From Plantibacter sp. Leaf314 (GTDB lineage Bacteria; Actinomycetota; Actinomycetes; Actinomycetales; Microbacteriaceae): 64,000 bases of DNA. The DNA is taken from contig NZ_LMOB01000001.1 of the NCBI RefSeq assembly GCF_001423185.1, positions 885,437 to 949,436 of the forward strand, written 5' to 3'. The translations under genes and the position numbers were made by a program. The notes under the pieces were generated by a model. The model saw only the letters and a list, made by a program, of their open reading frames with translations, was not told where the DNA came from and made no database searches. The number at the start of each line of letters is the position of its first letter. Position 1 is the first letter of the stretch. Of this stretch, positions 32,287 to 40,937 are shown one piece after another.

Positions 32287-32715
32287 TCAGGTGGCTTCGA
32301 GGTCGAACGGCGGTGCCGCCGTCTCCCCGGCGGCCAGGCGGCGAAGACGCTCGTCGGTCGACGCCTGGATCGACTTCGGTTTCTCGAGGGACGGGGCGGT
32401 CGCTGCCGCCGCGGCTGCCGGCGCAGCAGCCAGGGGCGCGGTCGTCGGCGTCACCGGCGGCTCGTCGTCGAGCAAGGCTTCGCGGATGATGCGCCGGGGA
32501 TCGTACTGTCGGGGATCGAGCTTCTTCCAGTCGACCTCGTCGAACTCCGGGCCCATCTCCTCGCGCATCCGGTCCTTCGCGCCGGAGGCCAGGTCGCGGA
32601 GGGTCCGGACGAGCCTCGCCAGCTGGGACGCGTAATACGGCAGACGCTCGGGACCGAGCAGGAACACGGCGATGACCCCGATGATGAGGAGTTTGTCGAA
32701 CGTCAGACCGAACAC
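32287..32715 (-). CDS. tatB: Sec-independent (twin-arginine) translocase subunit TatB
   Basis: The 142-residue protein has the typical TatB start: one N-terminal membrane helix (MFGLTFDKLLIIGVIAVFLL), the hinge GPERLP, an amphipathic helix (28-50) and a long Ala/Pro-rich tail. With TatC it binds twin-arginine signal peptides, such as that of EfeB in this window; tatA and tatC are not here. The start is GTG 32713-32715 with TAGTCT six bases upstream, a leaderless arrangement. It is divergent from the O-methyltransferase across a short palindrome. Confidence 0.9.
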   Translation of the reverse strand: MFGLTFDKLLIIGVIAVFLLGPERLPYYASQLARLVRTLRDLASGAKDRMREEMGPEFDEVDWKKLDPRQYDPRRIIREALLDDEPPVTPTTAPLAAAPAAAAAATAPSLEKPKSIQASTDERLRRLAAGETAAPPFDLEAT

Positions 32716-32730
32716 GTGATCAGACTACCG

Positions 32731-32748
32731 CGCGAGCCTCAGCTCGCG
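32731..32748. promoter_or_regulatory. Palindrome in the divergent tatB/O-methyltransferase promoter region
   Basis: CGCGAGC-CTCA-GCTCGCG is a perfect 7-bp inverted repeat just upstream of the tatB -10 hexamer and about 40 bases before the O-methyltransferase start. It may be an operator acting on both genes. The regulator is unknown. Confidence 0.3.
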
Positions 32749-32786
32749 GAGCCCTTGCAGGCCATACGCTGAGATCCGGAGGCAAG

Positions 32787-33419
32787 GTGTCAGAACACAA
32801 TCTCAACTGGAAGTACGCGGGCGACGTGGTCGTCGAGAGTGCTGCGATGCACACCGCTCGTGCGCACGCGCACGAACTCGGCGTGGAGGCGATCTCCCCG
32901 GCGATCGGCGCACAGCTCGCAGTGGTCGCCGCGGCGACCCGCGCGGAGTCCATCGTCGAGGTGGGCACCGGGACGGGCGTCTCCGGACTCTGGCTCCTCC
33001 GCGGCGCCACGAACGCCGTGCTGACCTCCATCGACACGGAGATCGTCCACCAGCAGCAGGCTCGGGCGGCGTTCACGGAGGCCGGCATCACCACCAACCG
33101 CATCCGCCTCATCACCGGCAGCGCGCTCGACGTGCTGCCCCGCATGAACGAGAACTCCTACGACCTCGTCCTCGTCGACGGCGATCCGGGATCCGTGATC
33201 GAGTACGTCGAGCATGGCCTCCGACTCGTCCGGCCCGGCGGAACCGTCCTCGTGCCGCACGCACTCTGGCGCGGCAAGGTCGCCGACCCGACGCAGCGCG
33301 ACGAGACCACCGGCCTCTTCCGATCGCTCGTCCAGGAGATCTCCGCGTCCGACGCGGTCGTCAGCGCTCTCTCCCCCGCCGGAGACGGTCTGCTCCAGAT
33401 CACCAAGCCCGGCGTCTGA
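32787..33419 (+). CDS. SAM-dependent O-methyltransferase (family 3 type)
   Basis: The 210-residue protein has a class I methyltransferase fold: SIVEVGTGTGVSGLWLL (SAM-binding motif I, about 55-72), SIDTE (acidic ribose contact), DLVLVDGD and PGGTVLVPHALWRG. It resembles the Rv1220c O-methyltransferase next to sigE and tatB in mycobacteria, but here sigE, rseA and htrA are absent between it and tatB. The GTG start follows GGAGGCAAG. The methyl acceptor is unknown. Confidence 0.87.
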   Translation: MSEHNLNWKYAGDVVVESAAMHTARAHAHELGVEAISPAIGAQLAVVAAATRAESIVEVGTGTGVSGLWLLRGATNAVLTSIDTEIVHQQQARAAFTEAGITTNRIRLITGSALDVLPRMNENSYDLVLVDGDPGSVIEYVEHGLRLVRPGGTVLVPHALWRGKVADPTQRDETTGLFRSLVQEISASDAVVSALSPAGDGLLQITKPGV

Positions 33420-33435
33420 GTCCCGAGTACGACGA

Positions 33436-33477
33436 ACCGGCCGCCACCCTCGCCCTGGGGCGATGATGACGGCCGGT
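33436..33477. terminator. Nested hairpin between O-methyltransferase and DUF3117
   Basis: ACCGGCCG (33436-33443) pairs with CGGCCGGT (33470-33477), enclosing an inner TCGCCC/GGGCGA hairpin. It lies between two convergent genes and can stop both transcripts. Confidence 0.55.
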
Positions 33478-33507
33478 CCTCAGCTCATGCGGCGTCGGTG
33501 ACGGGGC

Positions 33508-33681
33508 TCAGCCCGCGCTCACCACACCCGCGAGTGCATCGTGCAGTTCTTGAGCCTCTGCGTCGTTGACCGACACGACGAGACGCCCTCCCCCTTCAAG
33601 AGGCACTCGCACGATGATGAGCCGACCCTCCTTCACGGCCTCCATTGGCCCGTCTCCGGTGCGTGGCTTCATTGCGGCCAT
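33508..33681 (-). CDS. DUF3117 small protein
   Basis: This 57-residue protein reads MAAMKPRTGDGPMEAVKEGR, then a beta-rich part IIVRVPLEGGGRLVV and a C-terminal helix AEAQELHDALAGVV. It is a very close match to the conserved actinobacterial DUF3117 family. Function is unknown. Start ATG 33679-33681 gives the conserved MAAMKPR opening; a second in-frame ATG three codons later is less likely. It is convergent with the O-methyltransferase. Confidence 0.88.
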   Translation of the reverse strand: MAAMKPRTGDGPMEAVKEGRLIIVRVPLEGGGRLVVSVNDAEAQELHDALAGVVSAG

Positions 33682-33784
33682 GCGAGTCCCCTCTCGTTAT
33701 TCGACTGACCCCTATTATCGCGTATCACGGGGGCTCGTGATAATCCTGAACGCGGCGAGGCGCGGGATGACGCCCGAACAGCGG

Positions 33785-35008
33785 CTACGGAATGGTCCAA
33801 TAGGCGTTCGCGAGGCCGTACATGACGAAGATCCAGCACCACTGGAGCGCCAGGGAGAGGACGACGACGCCGCCGCGGTACCACCGGTTTCGCGGGACGG
33901 CGACGGCACCGAGGAACGGGAAGACCGGGACGAGCAGCCGGAAGACGCTCGTCTGCGGGAAGAAGACCGCGAAGAGGTACAGCAGGTACGACGCCACCCA
34001 CAGCCGGAGGTCGACGCCGAGGCGACGGACCGCCGGGACGAACAGGAGGAGCGCGGAGCCCACGAAGACGGCGAGGACGACCACGAGGCCTGGCCCGTCC
34101 CCGAACCAGAACTGCCCGCCCTGGATCCACGCCGAGAACGGCACGAGCGGTTGCTCACCGATGAAGGCGGCGCGCCAGGCCAGCTCGGTCTGGAGGTATG
34201 CCTCGGGACGGCCCGTCACGAGGCCGGCGATGACCATCCAGGCGAAGCCCGCTACCGCCGCCAACGCTCCCCCGACGAGGATGAGGAGGACGTCGCGCCG
34301 GGCGAGCGGGTCGCGGCGTCGCGTGACCACCCGCACGACCAGGTGGAGTCCGAGCAGGAGCGCGAACGCCAGGACCCCGGGTCGGGTGAAGGCCATGACC
34401 GGGATGACCGCGAGCAACCACCCGTACCGGCGGGTCACGAGGAGCAAAAGCGCCAGCGTCAGCAGGAGGAGGAACATCGACTCCGCGTAGGCGAGCTGGA
34501 ACACGGCGCTGAGCGGTGCGATGCAGAACAGGACGACGGCGAACATCGATTGGCCGGCGTCCAGACGCGTCCGCATCAGCCGGTGGAACAGCAGCGCACT
34601 GCCGAACCCGCAGCCCAGGGACACGAGCACCGCCATGACCGGCCACGGCAGGAACGTGACGACCGACAGCCCCTTCACCACACCGGGATAGACGGGCATG
34701 AAGGCCCAGGCGTTCTCGGCGACCCGTCCGGCGCTGTCGAGCGGCAGCTGGCTCGGGTAGCCGTACGTCGCGATCCACCAGTACCACTGGCCGTCCCACC
34801 CCGCGGCGAGGGTGCCGAGCGAGGGGAACGCACCGAACCGGGAGTCCGGAGCCGACAGGAGGCTCGCGAACGCGAACATCGCCGTCGTCACGAGCCGGGA
34901 CAGCACGTAGACGATGCCGATGCGCCCCCACACGGGCAGGCGCACCCACCGCCGGAGCATCGAGGGCCGTTCGTCGACCGCTACCCGGACCTCCGCGTTA
35001 GCGGCCAT
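33785..35008 (-). CDS. PIG-V-like integral membrane mannosyltransferase
   Basis: The 407-residue protein has about nine to ten membrane helices. After the first helix it carries the PIG-V signature GWDGQWYWWIATYGYP (about 65-80), which in this GT-C family precedes the catalytic loop, and HRLMRTRLD and QLAYAESMFLL farther on. Members transfer mannose from polyprenyl-phosphate donors to extracytoplasmic acceptors. The ATG at 35006-35008 overlaps the end of dapE by 11 bases, so it is co-translated with it; the longer open frame upstream is the dapE shadow. The acceptor is unknown. Confidence 0.85.
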   Translation of the reverse strand: MAANAEVRVAVDERPSMLRRWVRLPVWGRIGIVYVLSRLVTTAMFAFASLLSAPDSRFGAFPSLGTLAAGWDGQWYWWIATYGYPSQLPLDSAGRVAENAWAFMPVYPGVVKGLSVVTFLPWPVMAVLVSLGCGFGSALLFHRLMRTRLDAGQSMFAVVLFCIAPLSAVFQLAYAESMFLLLLTLALLLLVTRRYGWLLAVIPVMAFTRPGVLAFALLLGLHLVVRVVTRRRDPLARRDVLLILVGGALAAVAGFAWMVIAGLVTGRPEAYLQTELAWRAAFIGEQPLVPFSAWIQGGQFWFGDGPGLVVVLAVFVGSALLLFVPAVRRLGVDLRLWVASYLLYLFAVFFPQTSVFRLLVPVFPFLGAVAVPRNRWYRGGVVVLSLALQWCWIFVMYGLANAYWTIP

Positions 35009-36095
35009 CGGTACCCTGCAGCCAGGCTCGGAGGCCCCGCTCGCACTCCTCGATCTGGGCGAGCGGGACGCGTTCGTCGTCCGCGTGCGCGAGCAATGGG
35101 TCGCCAGGGCCGTAGTTGACCGCGGGCACACCCAACGCGGAGAAGCGGGCGACGTCGGTCCAGCCGTACTTCGGTGCCGGCGTCCCCCCGACCGCCGCCA
35201 GGAAGTCCTGGGCGATCGGCGCGTCGAGGCCGGGGCGGGCACCTTCCGCGACATCGGTCTGCACGACCTCGAAGCCGGAGAAGAGCTCCTCGAGGTGGGC
35301 GAGTGCCTCCGCTCCCGTCCGGCTGGGCGCGAACCGGTAGTTCACCTCGACGGTGACCAGATCCGGGATCACGTTCCCGGCGACGCCGCCGTGGATGGCG
35401 ACGGCGTTGACGCCCTCCCGATAGACGAGCCCGTCGACCTCGACCTCGCGAGGGGTGTAGGCGGCGAGCGTCGCGAGGACCGGCGAGATCGCGTGGATGG
35501 CGTTGACGCCGACCCAGCTCCGCGCCGCGTGCGAGCGTTTGCCGAAGGCGCTGACCTCGACGCGGAGCGTTCCGTTGCACCCGCCCTCAACGCCCGCGTT
35601 GCTCGGCTCCCCGAGGATGGCGAAATCCCCGACGAACAGCTCCGGGTGGTGCTTCGCGAGCCGGCCCAGACCATTGCGGTCCGACGCGACCTCCTCGTTG
35701 TCGTACCACATCCAGGTGATGTCGACGATGGGGTCGGTGAGCTCGGCCGCGAGTTTCAACTGCACGGCGACACCCCCCTTCATGTCGACCGTTCCTCGCC
35801 CCCACAGCGTCGCCTCGCCCGCATGCTCCTCGAAGCGGGTCGGGACGTTGCCGTTGATCGGGACGGTGTCGAGGTGGCCGGCGATGATGACCCGCTGCGC
35901 GCGGCCGAGGGACGTCGACGCGACCACCGTGTCGCCGTCGCGCACGATCGTGAGGTGGTCGCACCCGCCGAGCGCCGCCTCCACCGCGTCGGCGATCCGC
36001 ACCTCGTCCCCCGACACTGAGGCGATGTCACACAGCTGCCGGGTGAGTTCCACGGAGGAGACGGACAGGTCGAGTACGGGGACATCGGCTGGCAT
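34998..36095 (-). CDS. dapE: Succinyl-diaminopimelate desuccinylase
   Basis: The 365-residue M20-family metalloenzyme splits N-succinyl-LL-diaminopimelate into succinate and LL-diaminopimelate. Metal-binding motifs are visible: [10 protein letters not shown] (His, Asp), [11 protein letters not shown] (bridging Asp), WYDNEE (catalytic Glu pair) and ILGEPS. The dimer lid (170-285) is present. ATG 36093-36095 has TACACT six bases upstream, a leaderless signature. It is divergent from dapD with only 70 bases between starts, so both genes of the pathway fire from back-to-back promoters. Confidence 0.94.
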   Translation of the reverse strand: MPADVPVLDLSVSSVELTRQLCDIASVSGDEVRIADAVEAALGGCDHLTIVRDGDTVVASTSLGRAQRVIIAGHLDTVPINGNVPTRFEEHAGEATLWGRGTVDMKGGVAVQLKLAAELTDPIVDITWMWYDNEEVASDRNGLGRLAKHHPELFVGDFAILGEPSNAGVEGGCNGTLRVEVSAFGKRSHAARSWVGVNAIHAISPVLATLAAYTPREVEVDGLVYREGVNAVAIHGGVAGNVIPDLVTVEVNYRFAPSRTGAEALAHLEELFSGFEVVQTDVAEGARPGLDAPIAQDFLAAVGGTPAPKYGWTDVARFSALGVPAVNYGPGDPLLAHADDERVPLAQIEECERGLRAWLQGTDGR

Positions 36096-36101
36096 GGAAC
36101 C

Positions 36102-36159
36102 AGTGTATTGGCCGCGACCCTGGGCGTCGGCCGTCTCTCCGGACGTTCGCCGCTACCCT
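36102..36159. promoter_or_regulatory. Back-to-back leaderless promoters of dapE and dapD
   Basis: On the minus strand TACACT (36102-36107) lies six bases before the dapE ATG. On the plus strand TACCCT (36154-36159) lies six bases before the dapD ATG. Both distances put transcription start at or next to the start codon. No clear -35 elements are visible in the short shared region. Confidence 0.6.
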
Positions 36160-36165
36160 GGAGCC

Positions 36166-37143
36166 ATGACTGCCGCGACTGCCGAAACGCCCGTTCCGAC
36201 CCACGCCTGGGGCTCCGGCCTCGCGACGATCGCCAGCGACGGAACCGTGCTCGACACCTGGTTCCCTGAGCCGACGCTCGGCCGGATCCCCGAGGGCCGC
36301 GACCGCTGGATCGCTCCGGCGGAGCTCGAGGCCCTCGCGACCGACGACGACCGGCGGGCCGTGCGGATCGACATCGTCACCGTCGAGATCGAGTTGCAGG
36401 CCGCCCCGGCGAACACGCCGGACGCCTACCTGCGCCTGCACCTGCTCAGCCACCTCCTCGTCCGTCCGAACACGATCTCGCTCGACGGCGTCTTCGCACA
36501 CCTGCCCATCGTCGTGTGGACGAATGCAGGACCGGTGCACCCGGCCGACTTCGACCGACTCCGACCGTCGCTCCTCCGCGCGGGCATCCACGCGACCGGC
36601 ATCGACAAGTTCCCGCGGCTCCTCGACTACGTGACTCCGGACAAGGTGCGGATCGCCGACGCCTCCCGTGTCCGGCTCGGTGCCCACCTCGCTCCGGGGA
36701 CGACCGTCATGCACGAGGGCTTCGTCAACTTCAACGCGGGCACCCTCGGGTCGTCCATGGTCGAGGGCCGCATCTCCCAGGGAGTCGTCGTCGGTGACGG
36801 CAGCGACATCGGCGGCGGCGCGTCCATCATGGGCACCCTGTCCGGCGGGGGCACGCAGCGGGTGGCGATCGGCCAGCGCGCGCTCCTCGGGGCGAACTCC
36901 GGCATCGGCATCTCGATCGGCGACGACTCGGTCGTCGAGGCCGGCCTCTACGTGACGGCCGGCACCAAGGTCGTCCTCGCCGGAGCCGCCGCAACCACCG
37001 AGGGGGCTCCGCGCACCGTCAAGGCCGTCGAGCTCTCCGGGGTGCCGAACCTCCTGTTCCGGCGCAACTCACTCACGGGCGCTGTGGAGGTCCTCCCCCG
37101 CTCCGGCTCCGGCGTCGAGCTGAACGCGGCGTTGCACGCCTGA
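36166..37143 (+). CDS. dapD: Tetrahydrodipicolinate N-succinyltransferase
   Basis: The 325-residue enzyme transfers succinate from succinyl-CoA to tetrahydrodipicolinate in the succinylase branch of lysine/diaminopimelate synthesis. The actinobacterial-type N-terminal domain (1-165) is followed by left-handed beta-helix repeats (about 165-275; [40 protein letters not shown]) and a C-terminal strand. A TACCCT hexamer six bases upstream suggests a leaderless mRNA; the GGAG there may be incidental. Its partners dapE and dapC are close by. Confidence 0.95.
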   Translation: MTAATAETPVPTHAWGSGLATIASDGTVLDTWFPEPTLGRIPEGRDRWIAPAELEALATDDDRRAVRIDIVTVEIELQAAPANTPDAYLRLHLLSHLLVRPNTISLDGVFAHLPIVVWTNAGPVHPADFDRLRPSLLRAGIHATGIDKFPRLLDYVTPDKVRIADASRVRLGAHLAPGTTVMHEGFVNFNAGTLGSSMVEGRISQGVVVGDGSDIGGGASIMGTLSGGGTQRVAIGQRALLGANSGIGISIGDDSVVEAGLYVTAGTKVVLAGAAATTEGAPRTVKAVELSGVPNLLFRRNSLTGAVEVLPRSGSGVELNAALHA

Positions 37144-37144
37144 G

Positions 37145-37190
37145 CCCTTCGACAAGCTCAGGGACCGGACAACCGGCTCAGGGACCGGAC
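37145..37190. repeat. Tandem intergenic repeat GCTCAGGGACCGGAC
   Basis: Two copies of GCTCAGGGACCGGAC (37156-37170 and 37176-37190) lie 20 bases apart. The first is extended leftwards to CCCTTCGACAAGCTCAGGG, an imperfect palindrome. The unit sits between the convergent dapD and gltA genes, with diverged copies between other convergent gene pairs in the window. Confidence 0.6.
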
Positions 37191-37206
37191 GGCGGGCCCG
37201 GGTCCC

Positions 37207-37263
37207 CGATCACGGACACGGAACGGCCCCGCATCCTCGGATGCGGGGCCGTTCTCGTGATCG
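37207..37263. terminator. Bidirectional terminator between dapD and gltA
   Basis: An inner stem pairs 37221-37236 with 37239-37254 almost without loop. An outer stem pairs CGATCACG (37207-37214) with CGTGATCG (37256-37263). It separates convergent dapD and gltA. Confidence 0.8.
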
Positions 37264-37275
37264 GCCGAGGCGCGA

Positions 37276-38583
37276 CTACCGCGTCGGGAAGGACCGCTCG
37301 GGCGAACCCGTGTACAGCTGCTGCGGGCGACCGATCTTGGTCTGCGGGTCGAGGTTCATCTCACGCCAGTGCGCGATCCATCCGGGAAGTCGCCCGATGG
37401 CGAAGAGCACCGTGAACATCCGCGTCGGGAAGCCCATGGCCTTGTAGATGACGCCCGTGTAGAAGTCGACGTTCGGGTAGAGCTTCCGCTCCTTGAAGTA
37501 GTCGTCCTCGAGGGCGATCTGCTCGAGTTCCTGCGCCAGGTCGAGCAGCGGGTCGTTGATCCCGAGCGCACGGAGGACCTCGCCGGCGCTCTCCTTGACG
37601 AGCTTGGCCCGCGGGTCGTAGTTCTTGTAGACGCGGTGCCCGAAGCCCATGAGCTTCACGCCGTCTTCCTTGTTCTTGACCCGGTCGACGAAGCGCTGGA
37701 CGCCCTCGCCGGACTCCTGGATGCGCCCGAGCATCTGCAGCACCGCCTCATTGGCACCGCCGTGCAGCGGCCCGGAGAGGGCGTTGATGCCAGCCGACAC
37801 GGAGGCGTACAGGTTGGCGCCCGTCGACCCGACCAGACGGACCGTGGAGGTCGACGCGTTCTGCTCGTGGTCCTCGTGGAGGATCAGGAGCAGGTCGAGG
37901 GCCTTCGACAGGACCGGGTCGATCTCGTAGGGCTCGGCCAGGTTGCCGAAGTTCAACTTGAGGAAGTTGTCGACGAAACTCAAGGAGTTGTCCGGGTACA
38001 GGAACGCCTGGCCCACGGACTTCTTGTGCGCGTACGCCGCGATGACCGGGAGCTTCGCGAGCATACGGACCGTGGTGAGCTCGACGTGGTCGGGGTCGTG
38101 CGGGTTCGCGTCCGACTCGTAGTACGTGGACATCGCCTGCAGGGCACTGGACAGCACCGCCATGGGGTGCGCCGTGTGCGGGAGCGCCGAGAAGAACCGC
38201 TTGAGGTCCTCGTGCAGCAGCGTGTGACGACGGATCTTCTCGTCGAACCCGCCGAGCTCGTCGGCGGTCGGGAGCTCACCGTGGATCAGGAGCCAGGCGA
38301 CCTCGAGGAACGTCGACTGCTTGGCGAGCTGCTCGATCGGGTACCCGCGGTAGCGGAGGATGCCCTGGTCGCCGTCGATGTACGTGATCGCCGACTTGGT
38401 GGCAGCCGTGTTGACGAACCCGTAGTCGAGCGTCGTCAGGCCGGTCTGCCGGGTGAGCGAGGAGACGTCGATACTCGACGCGCCTTGGGCTGACCGGTGG
38501 ATCGGGAATTCGGCTGTTCCGCCGGGGTAGTTCAGGGTGACCTGCTGCGTCTCGGTGGAAGCCTGTTTCTCGACGTCGCCCAC
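37276..38583 (-). CDS. gltA: Citrate synthase
   Basis: The 435-residue type II-like citrate synthase joins acetyl-CoA and oxaloacetate to start the TCA cycle. Catalytic residues are visible: His in LSGPLHGGANEAV, His in MGFGHRVYKNYDPRA and Asp in NVDFYTG. The start is GTG 38581-38583, chosen because a strong CGAGGAGGCG site lies directly before it; an ATG 13 codons upstream has no such signal. It is convergent with dapD and followed by a nested hairpin. Confidence 0.96.
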   Translation of the reverse strand: MGDVEKQASTETQQVTLNYPGGTAEFPIHRSAQGASSIDVSSLTRQTGLTTLDYGFVNTAATKSAITYIDGDQGILRYRGYPIEQLAKQSTFLEVAWLLIHGELPTADELGGFDEKIRRHTLLHEDLKRFFSALPHTAHPMAVLSSALQAMSTYYESDANPHDPDHVELTTVRMLAKLPVIAAYAHKKSVGQAFLYPDNSLSFVDNFLKLNFGNLAEPYEIDPVLSKALDLLLILHEDHEQNASTSTVRLVGSTGANLYASVSAGINALSGPLHGGANEAVLQMLGRIQESGEGVQRFVDRVKNKEDGVKLMGFGHRVYKNYDPRAKLVKESAGEVLRALGINDPLLDLAQELEQIALEDDYFKERKLYPNVDFYTGVIYKAMGFPTRMFTVLFAIGRLPGWIAHWREMNLDPQTKIGRPQQLYTGSPERSFPTR

Positions 38584-38714
38584 GGCGCCTCCTCGTATCT
38601 TCGTGCGATAGGGACTGGACATCGCCCTCCGATACGACGGCGTGTCACATACAGCCTAATCGGGTTCCGGGCCCACTGCTGTTTCCCACAGTGATCCGGC
38701 GACTTCCTTGGAGT

Positions 38715-39836
38715 TCACCCTGAAATCGGGCGCACGCCTCGGAGTCGCTCGGCGGCCGCGGCGATCCGCTCGTCGCTCGCCGTCAACGACAACCGCACGT
38801 GATCGGGGTGGGCGTCACCGTAGAACACGCCAGGGCCCCCGAGGATGCCGATGGACGCCAGGCGGTCGATGCTGGACCACGCGCCGCGACCCTCGGTGAT
38901 CCACAGGTAGAGGCCGGCCTCGCTGTGGTCGACGCGGAAGCCCGCCTCGCGGACCGCCGGGAGCAGCACCTCGCGCCGGGCGCGATACCGCGCCTTCTGC
39001 TCGGCCACGTGCTCGTCGTCACCCAGGGCGGCGACCATGGCCGCCTGGAGCGGGGCCGGCAGCATGAGTCCCGCGTGCTTCCGCACGGTGACCAGGCGCT
39101 GCACGAGCCGTTCGTCTCCGGCGAGGAAGGCGGCACGGTACCCGGCCAGGTTCGACTGCTTGCTCAGCGAGTAGATCGCGAGGACGCCACTGTGGTCCCC
39201 ATCGGTCACGCGCGGGTCGAGCACCGACGGGGTCGGGGTGTCGGACCACTCCCCCTCCCAGCCGAGTTCCGCGTAGCATTCGTCGCCCACGAGGACGGCA
39301 CCGAGTTCGCGCGCCCGAGCAAACGCGGCGCGCAGTTCCTCGATCGAGAGCACCCGTCCGTCCGGGTTGCCCGGCGAGTTGAGCCAGACGAGGCGGGTGC
39401 TCTCGGGCCACTCGGCCGGATCGTCGGCCGCGACCGCGTCGGCACCGGCGATCGCCGCGCCGACGGCGTACGTCGGATAGGCGGCCACCGGGTGCACGAC
39501 CGTGTCGCCTTCGCCGAGCCCGAGCAGGAAGGCGAGCAGTGCCACGAGCTCCTTGGAGCCGATCGTCGGCAGGACGGCGTCGGGTGACAGTCCGCCGACA
39601 CCGCGGCGGCGGGCGAACCAGGCGGTGATCGCCTGACGGAGCTCGGGCGTACCGATCGTCGTCGGGTACGCGTGAGCGTCGGTGGCGTCACGCAGGGCGT
39701 CGCGGATGAGGTCCGGCGTCGCGTCGACCGGCGAGCCGATCGACAGGTCGACGATGCCGTCCGGGTGCCGACGCGCCCGTTCCGCGTACGGGGCCATGAG
39801 GTCCCAGGGGTAGTCGGGCAGCGGCTGCAGTGCCAC
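38715..39836 (-). CDS. dapC: Succinyldiaminopimelate aminotransferase
   Basis: The 373-residue PLP-dependent class I/II aminotransferase matches the actinobacterial DapC family. Visible are the substrate part SIGSPVDATPDLIRDALR, the SPGNPDG motif, the DECYAELGW segment and the PLP Lys in YSLSKQSNLAGYRAAF. It makes N-succinyl-LL-diaminopimelate from the keto precursor, just before DapE. The GTG at 39834-39836 starts four bases after the ferredoxin stop, so the two genes are translated from one mRNA. Open codons further upstream are the ferredoxin gene in another frame. Confidence 0.92.
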   Translation of the reverse strand: MALQPLPDYPWDLMAPYAERARRHPDGIVDLSIGSPVDATPDLIRDALRDATDAHAYPTTIGTPELRQAITAWFARRRGVGGLSPDAVLPTIGSKELVALLAFLLGLGEGDTVVHPVAAYPTYAVGAAIAGADAVAADDPAEWPESTRLVWLNSPGNPDGRVLSIEELRAAFARARELGAVLVGDECYAELGWEGEWSDTPTPSVLDPRVTDGDHSGVLAIYSLSKQSNLAGYRAAFLAGDERLVQRLVTVRKHAGLMLPAPLQAAMVAALGDDEHVAEQKARYRARREVLLPAVREAGFRVDHSEAGLYLWITEGRGAWSSIDRLASIGILGGPGVFYGDAHPDHVRLSLTASDERIAAAAERLRGVRPISG

Positions 39837-39840
39837 GCGG

Positions 39841-40164
39841 CTACTCGTGGGCTTGCGGCGGCAGCGCGGCGATGAGCGGGTGATCCGATGGGATGACCCC
39901 GACCTTGGCGGCGCCGCCCGGCGACCCGACCTCGTCGAAGAACTCGACGTTGGCCTTGTAGTAGTCCGCCCACTCCTCGGGCAGGTCGTCCTCGTAATAG
40001 ATGGCCTCCACCGGGCAGACCGGCTCGCACGCACCGCAGTCGACGCACTCGTCAGGGTGGATGTAGAGCGAGCGTTCACCCTCGTAGATGCAGTCGACGG
40101 GGCATTCGTCGATGCAGGCGCGGTCCTTCACATCGACGCACGGCAGGGCGATCACGTAGGTCAC
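39841..40164 (-). CDS. fdxA: 7Fe ferredoxin (3Fe-4S / 4Fe-4S)
   Basis: The 107-residue electron carrier has seven to eight Cys in the FdxA pattern: Cys9, Cys17, Cys21 and Cys25 in the first half and [12 protein letters not shown] in the second. Spacing fits one [3Fe-4S] and one [4Fe-4S] cluster. The helical C-terminal extension (about 65-107) is typical of actinobacterial 7Fe ferredoxins. Start GTG 40162-40164 follows AAGGGAG. It sits immediately before dapC, the same order as Rv1177-Rv1178 in mycobacteria. Confidence 0.95.
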   Translation of the reverse strand: MTYVIALPCVDVKDRACIDECPVDCIYEGERSLYIHPDECVDCGACEPVCPVEAIYYEDDLPEEWADYYKANVEFFDEVGSPGGAAKVGVIPSDHPLIAALPPQAHE

Positions 40165-40202
40165 GGGCGGGTGGCTCCCTTCACGAGCACTGAGTGTCCA
40201 GT

Positions 40203-40736
40203 CTACGCCTGCGGCGAGCTGGCGAACGGCTCCGACGGCGGCCCGGCGGGACGTGCCATCGGGGTCTCGCGCTTGCGCTCGGGCAGCTTCGGCCAGGCCA
40301 CGACCAGGACGGCGACGAGGCCGGGGGCGATGGTCCACACGAGGCCGGAGACACTCTGCGGGATGAGGACCGACCCGCCGGTGCTCTCGAGCAGCAGCAC
40401 GCCGATCATGAGGATGACGCCGAAGGCGGCCGCAGCGGCCGCGAGCCGGTCGCCGAGGACGATGCGCAGGCCGAGCAGCAGCATGCCGACGCCGAGGATC
40501 CCGAGGATCAGCCCGACGGGGAGGGCGATGCCGAGCACCGACGGCGCCCAGGCGTGCGCGACCGTGCCGATGGCCCCGTAGGCGAGCCCCACGAGGAAGG
40601 CGAGGACGACCCCGATGACGCGGGACGCGGTGGTCTGCTCGCGCGGAGCGTCATCCGGTTCCGTCGGCGCCGGGAGCCAGCGGTCGGCAGCGGCGGGAGC
40701 GCTCGCGAAGCGGGGGTCGGAAGCCGGATCGGTCAT
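40203..40736 (-). CDS. Four-helix membrane protein, unknown function
   Basis: The 177-residue protein has a polar N-terminus with many Pro and Asp (1-38), then four membrane segments (about 39-60, 68-90, 97-117, 130-150) and a basic end. I do not recognise the family. The ATG at 40734-40736 lies six bases after a perfect TACAAT -10 hexamer, so the message is probably leaderless. It is divergent from efeU; its promoter lies within 15 bases of the efeU -35 element, so efeU repression may affect both. The ferredoxin gene follows 38 bases downstream. Confidence 0.75.
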   Translation of the reverse strand: MTDPASDPRFASAPAAADRWLPAPTEPDDAPREQTTASRVIGVVLAFLVGLAYGAIGTVAHAWAPSVLGIALPVGLILGILGVGMLLLGLRIVLGDRLAAAAAAFGVILMIGVLLLESTGGSVLIPQSVSGLVWTIAPGLVAVLVVAWPKLPERKRETPMARPAGPPSEPFASSPQA

Positions 40737-40742
40737 CCGCCG

Positions 40743-40748
40743 ATTGTA
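40743..40748 (-). promoter_or_regulatory. -10 element of the membrane protein gene at 40203-40736
   Basis: TACAAT on the minus strand, six bases before the ATG, is close to the ideal -10 consensus and predicts transcription starting at the start codon. The efeU -35 element on the other strand begins three bases beyond it. Confidence 0.55.
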
Positions 40749-40750
40749 TC

Positions 40751-40808
40751 TGGACAGTCTCGGCGTCTGCCGCTATGGTCGAGGGCGGATAAGGTTAGCC
40801 TTACCCAA
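40751..40808 (+). promoter_or_regulatory. Iron-regulated promoter of efeUOB with DtxR/IdeR box
   Basis: A -35 element TGGACA (40751-40756) and a -10 element TATGGT (40774-40779) are 17 bases apart, predicting a start near 40786. An iron box at 40790-40808 (TAAGGTTAGCCTTACCCAA) matches the DtxR/IdeR consensus TTAGGTTAGCCTAACCTAA at 16 of 19 positions. A repressor bound there with iron would block initiation or early elongation, so the operon should be induced by iron starvation. Confidence 0.8.
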
Positions 40809-40937
40809 CCGCGTTCCGAAGTCGCAGCGCCCCGCCCGGACCACGGTCCTCGCCCGGCGCGCCCTCGGAAGCCTCCCACCCAGCAACGACGGCCTCCCCC
40901 GGGCGACCGCCTGCTCGACGCCCGAAAGTCCGGTCAC

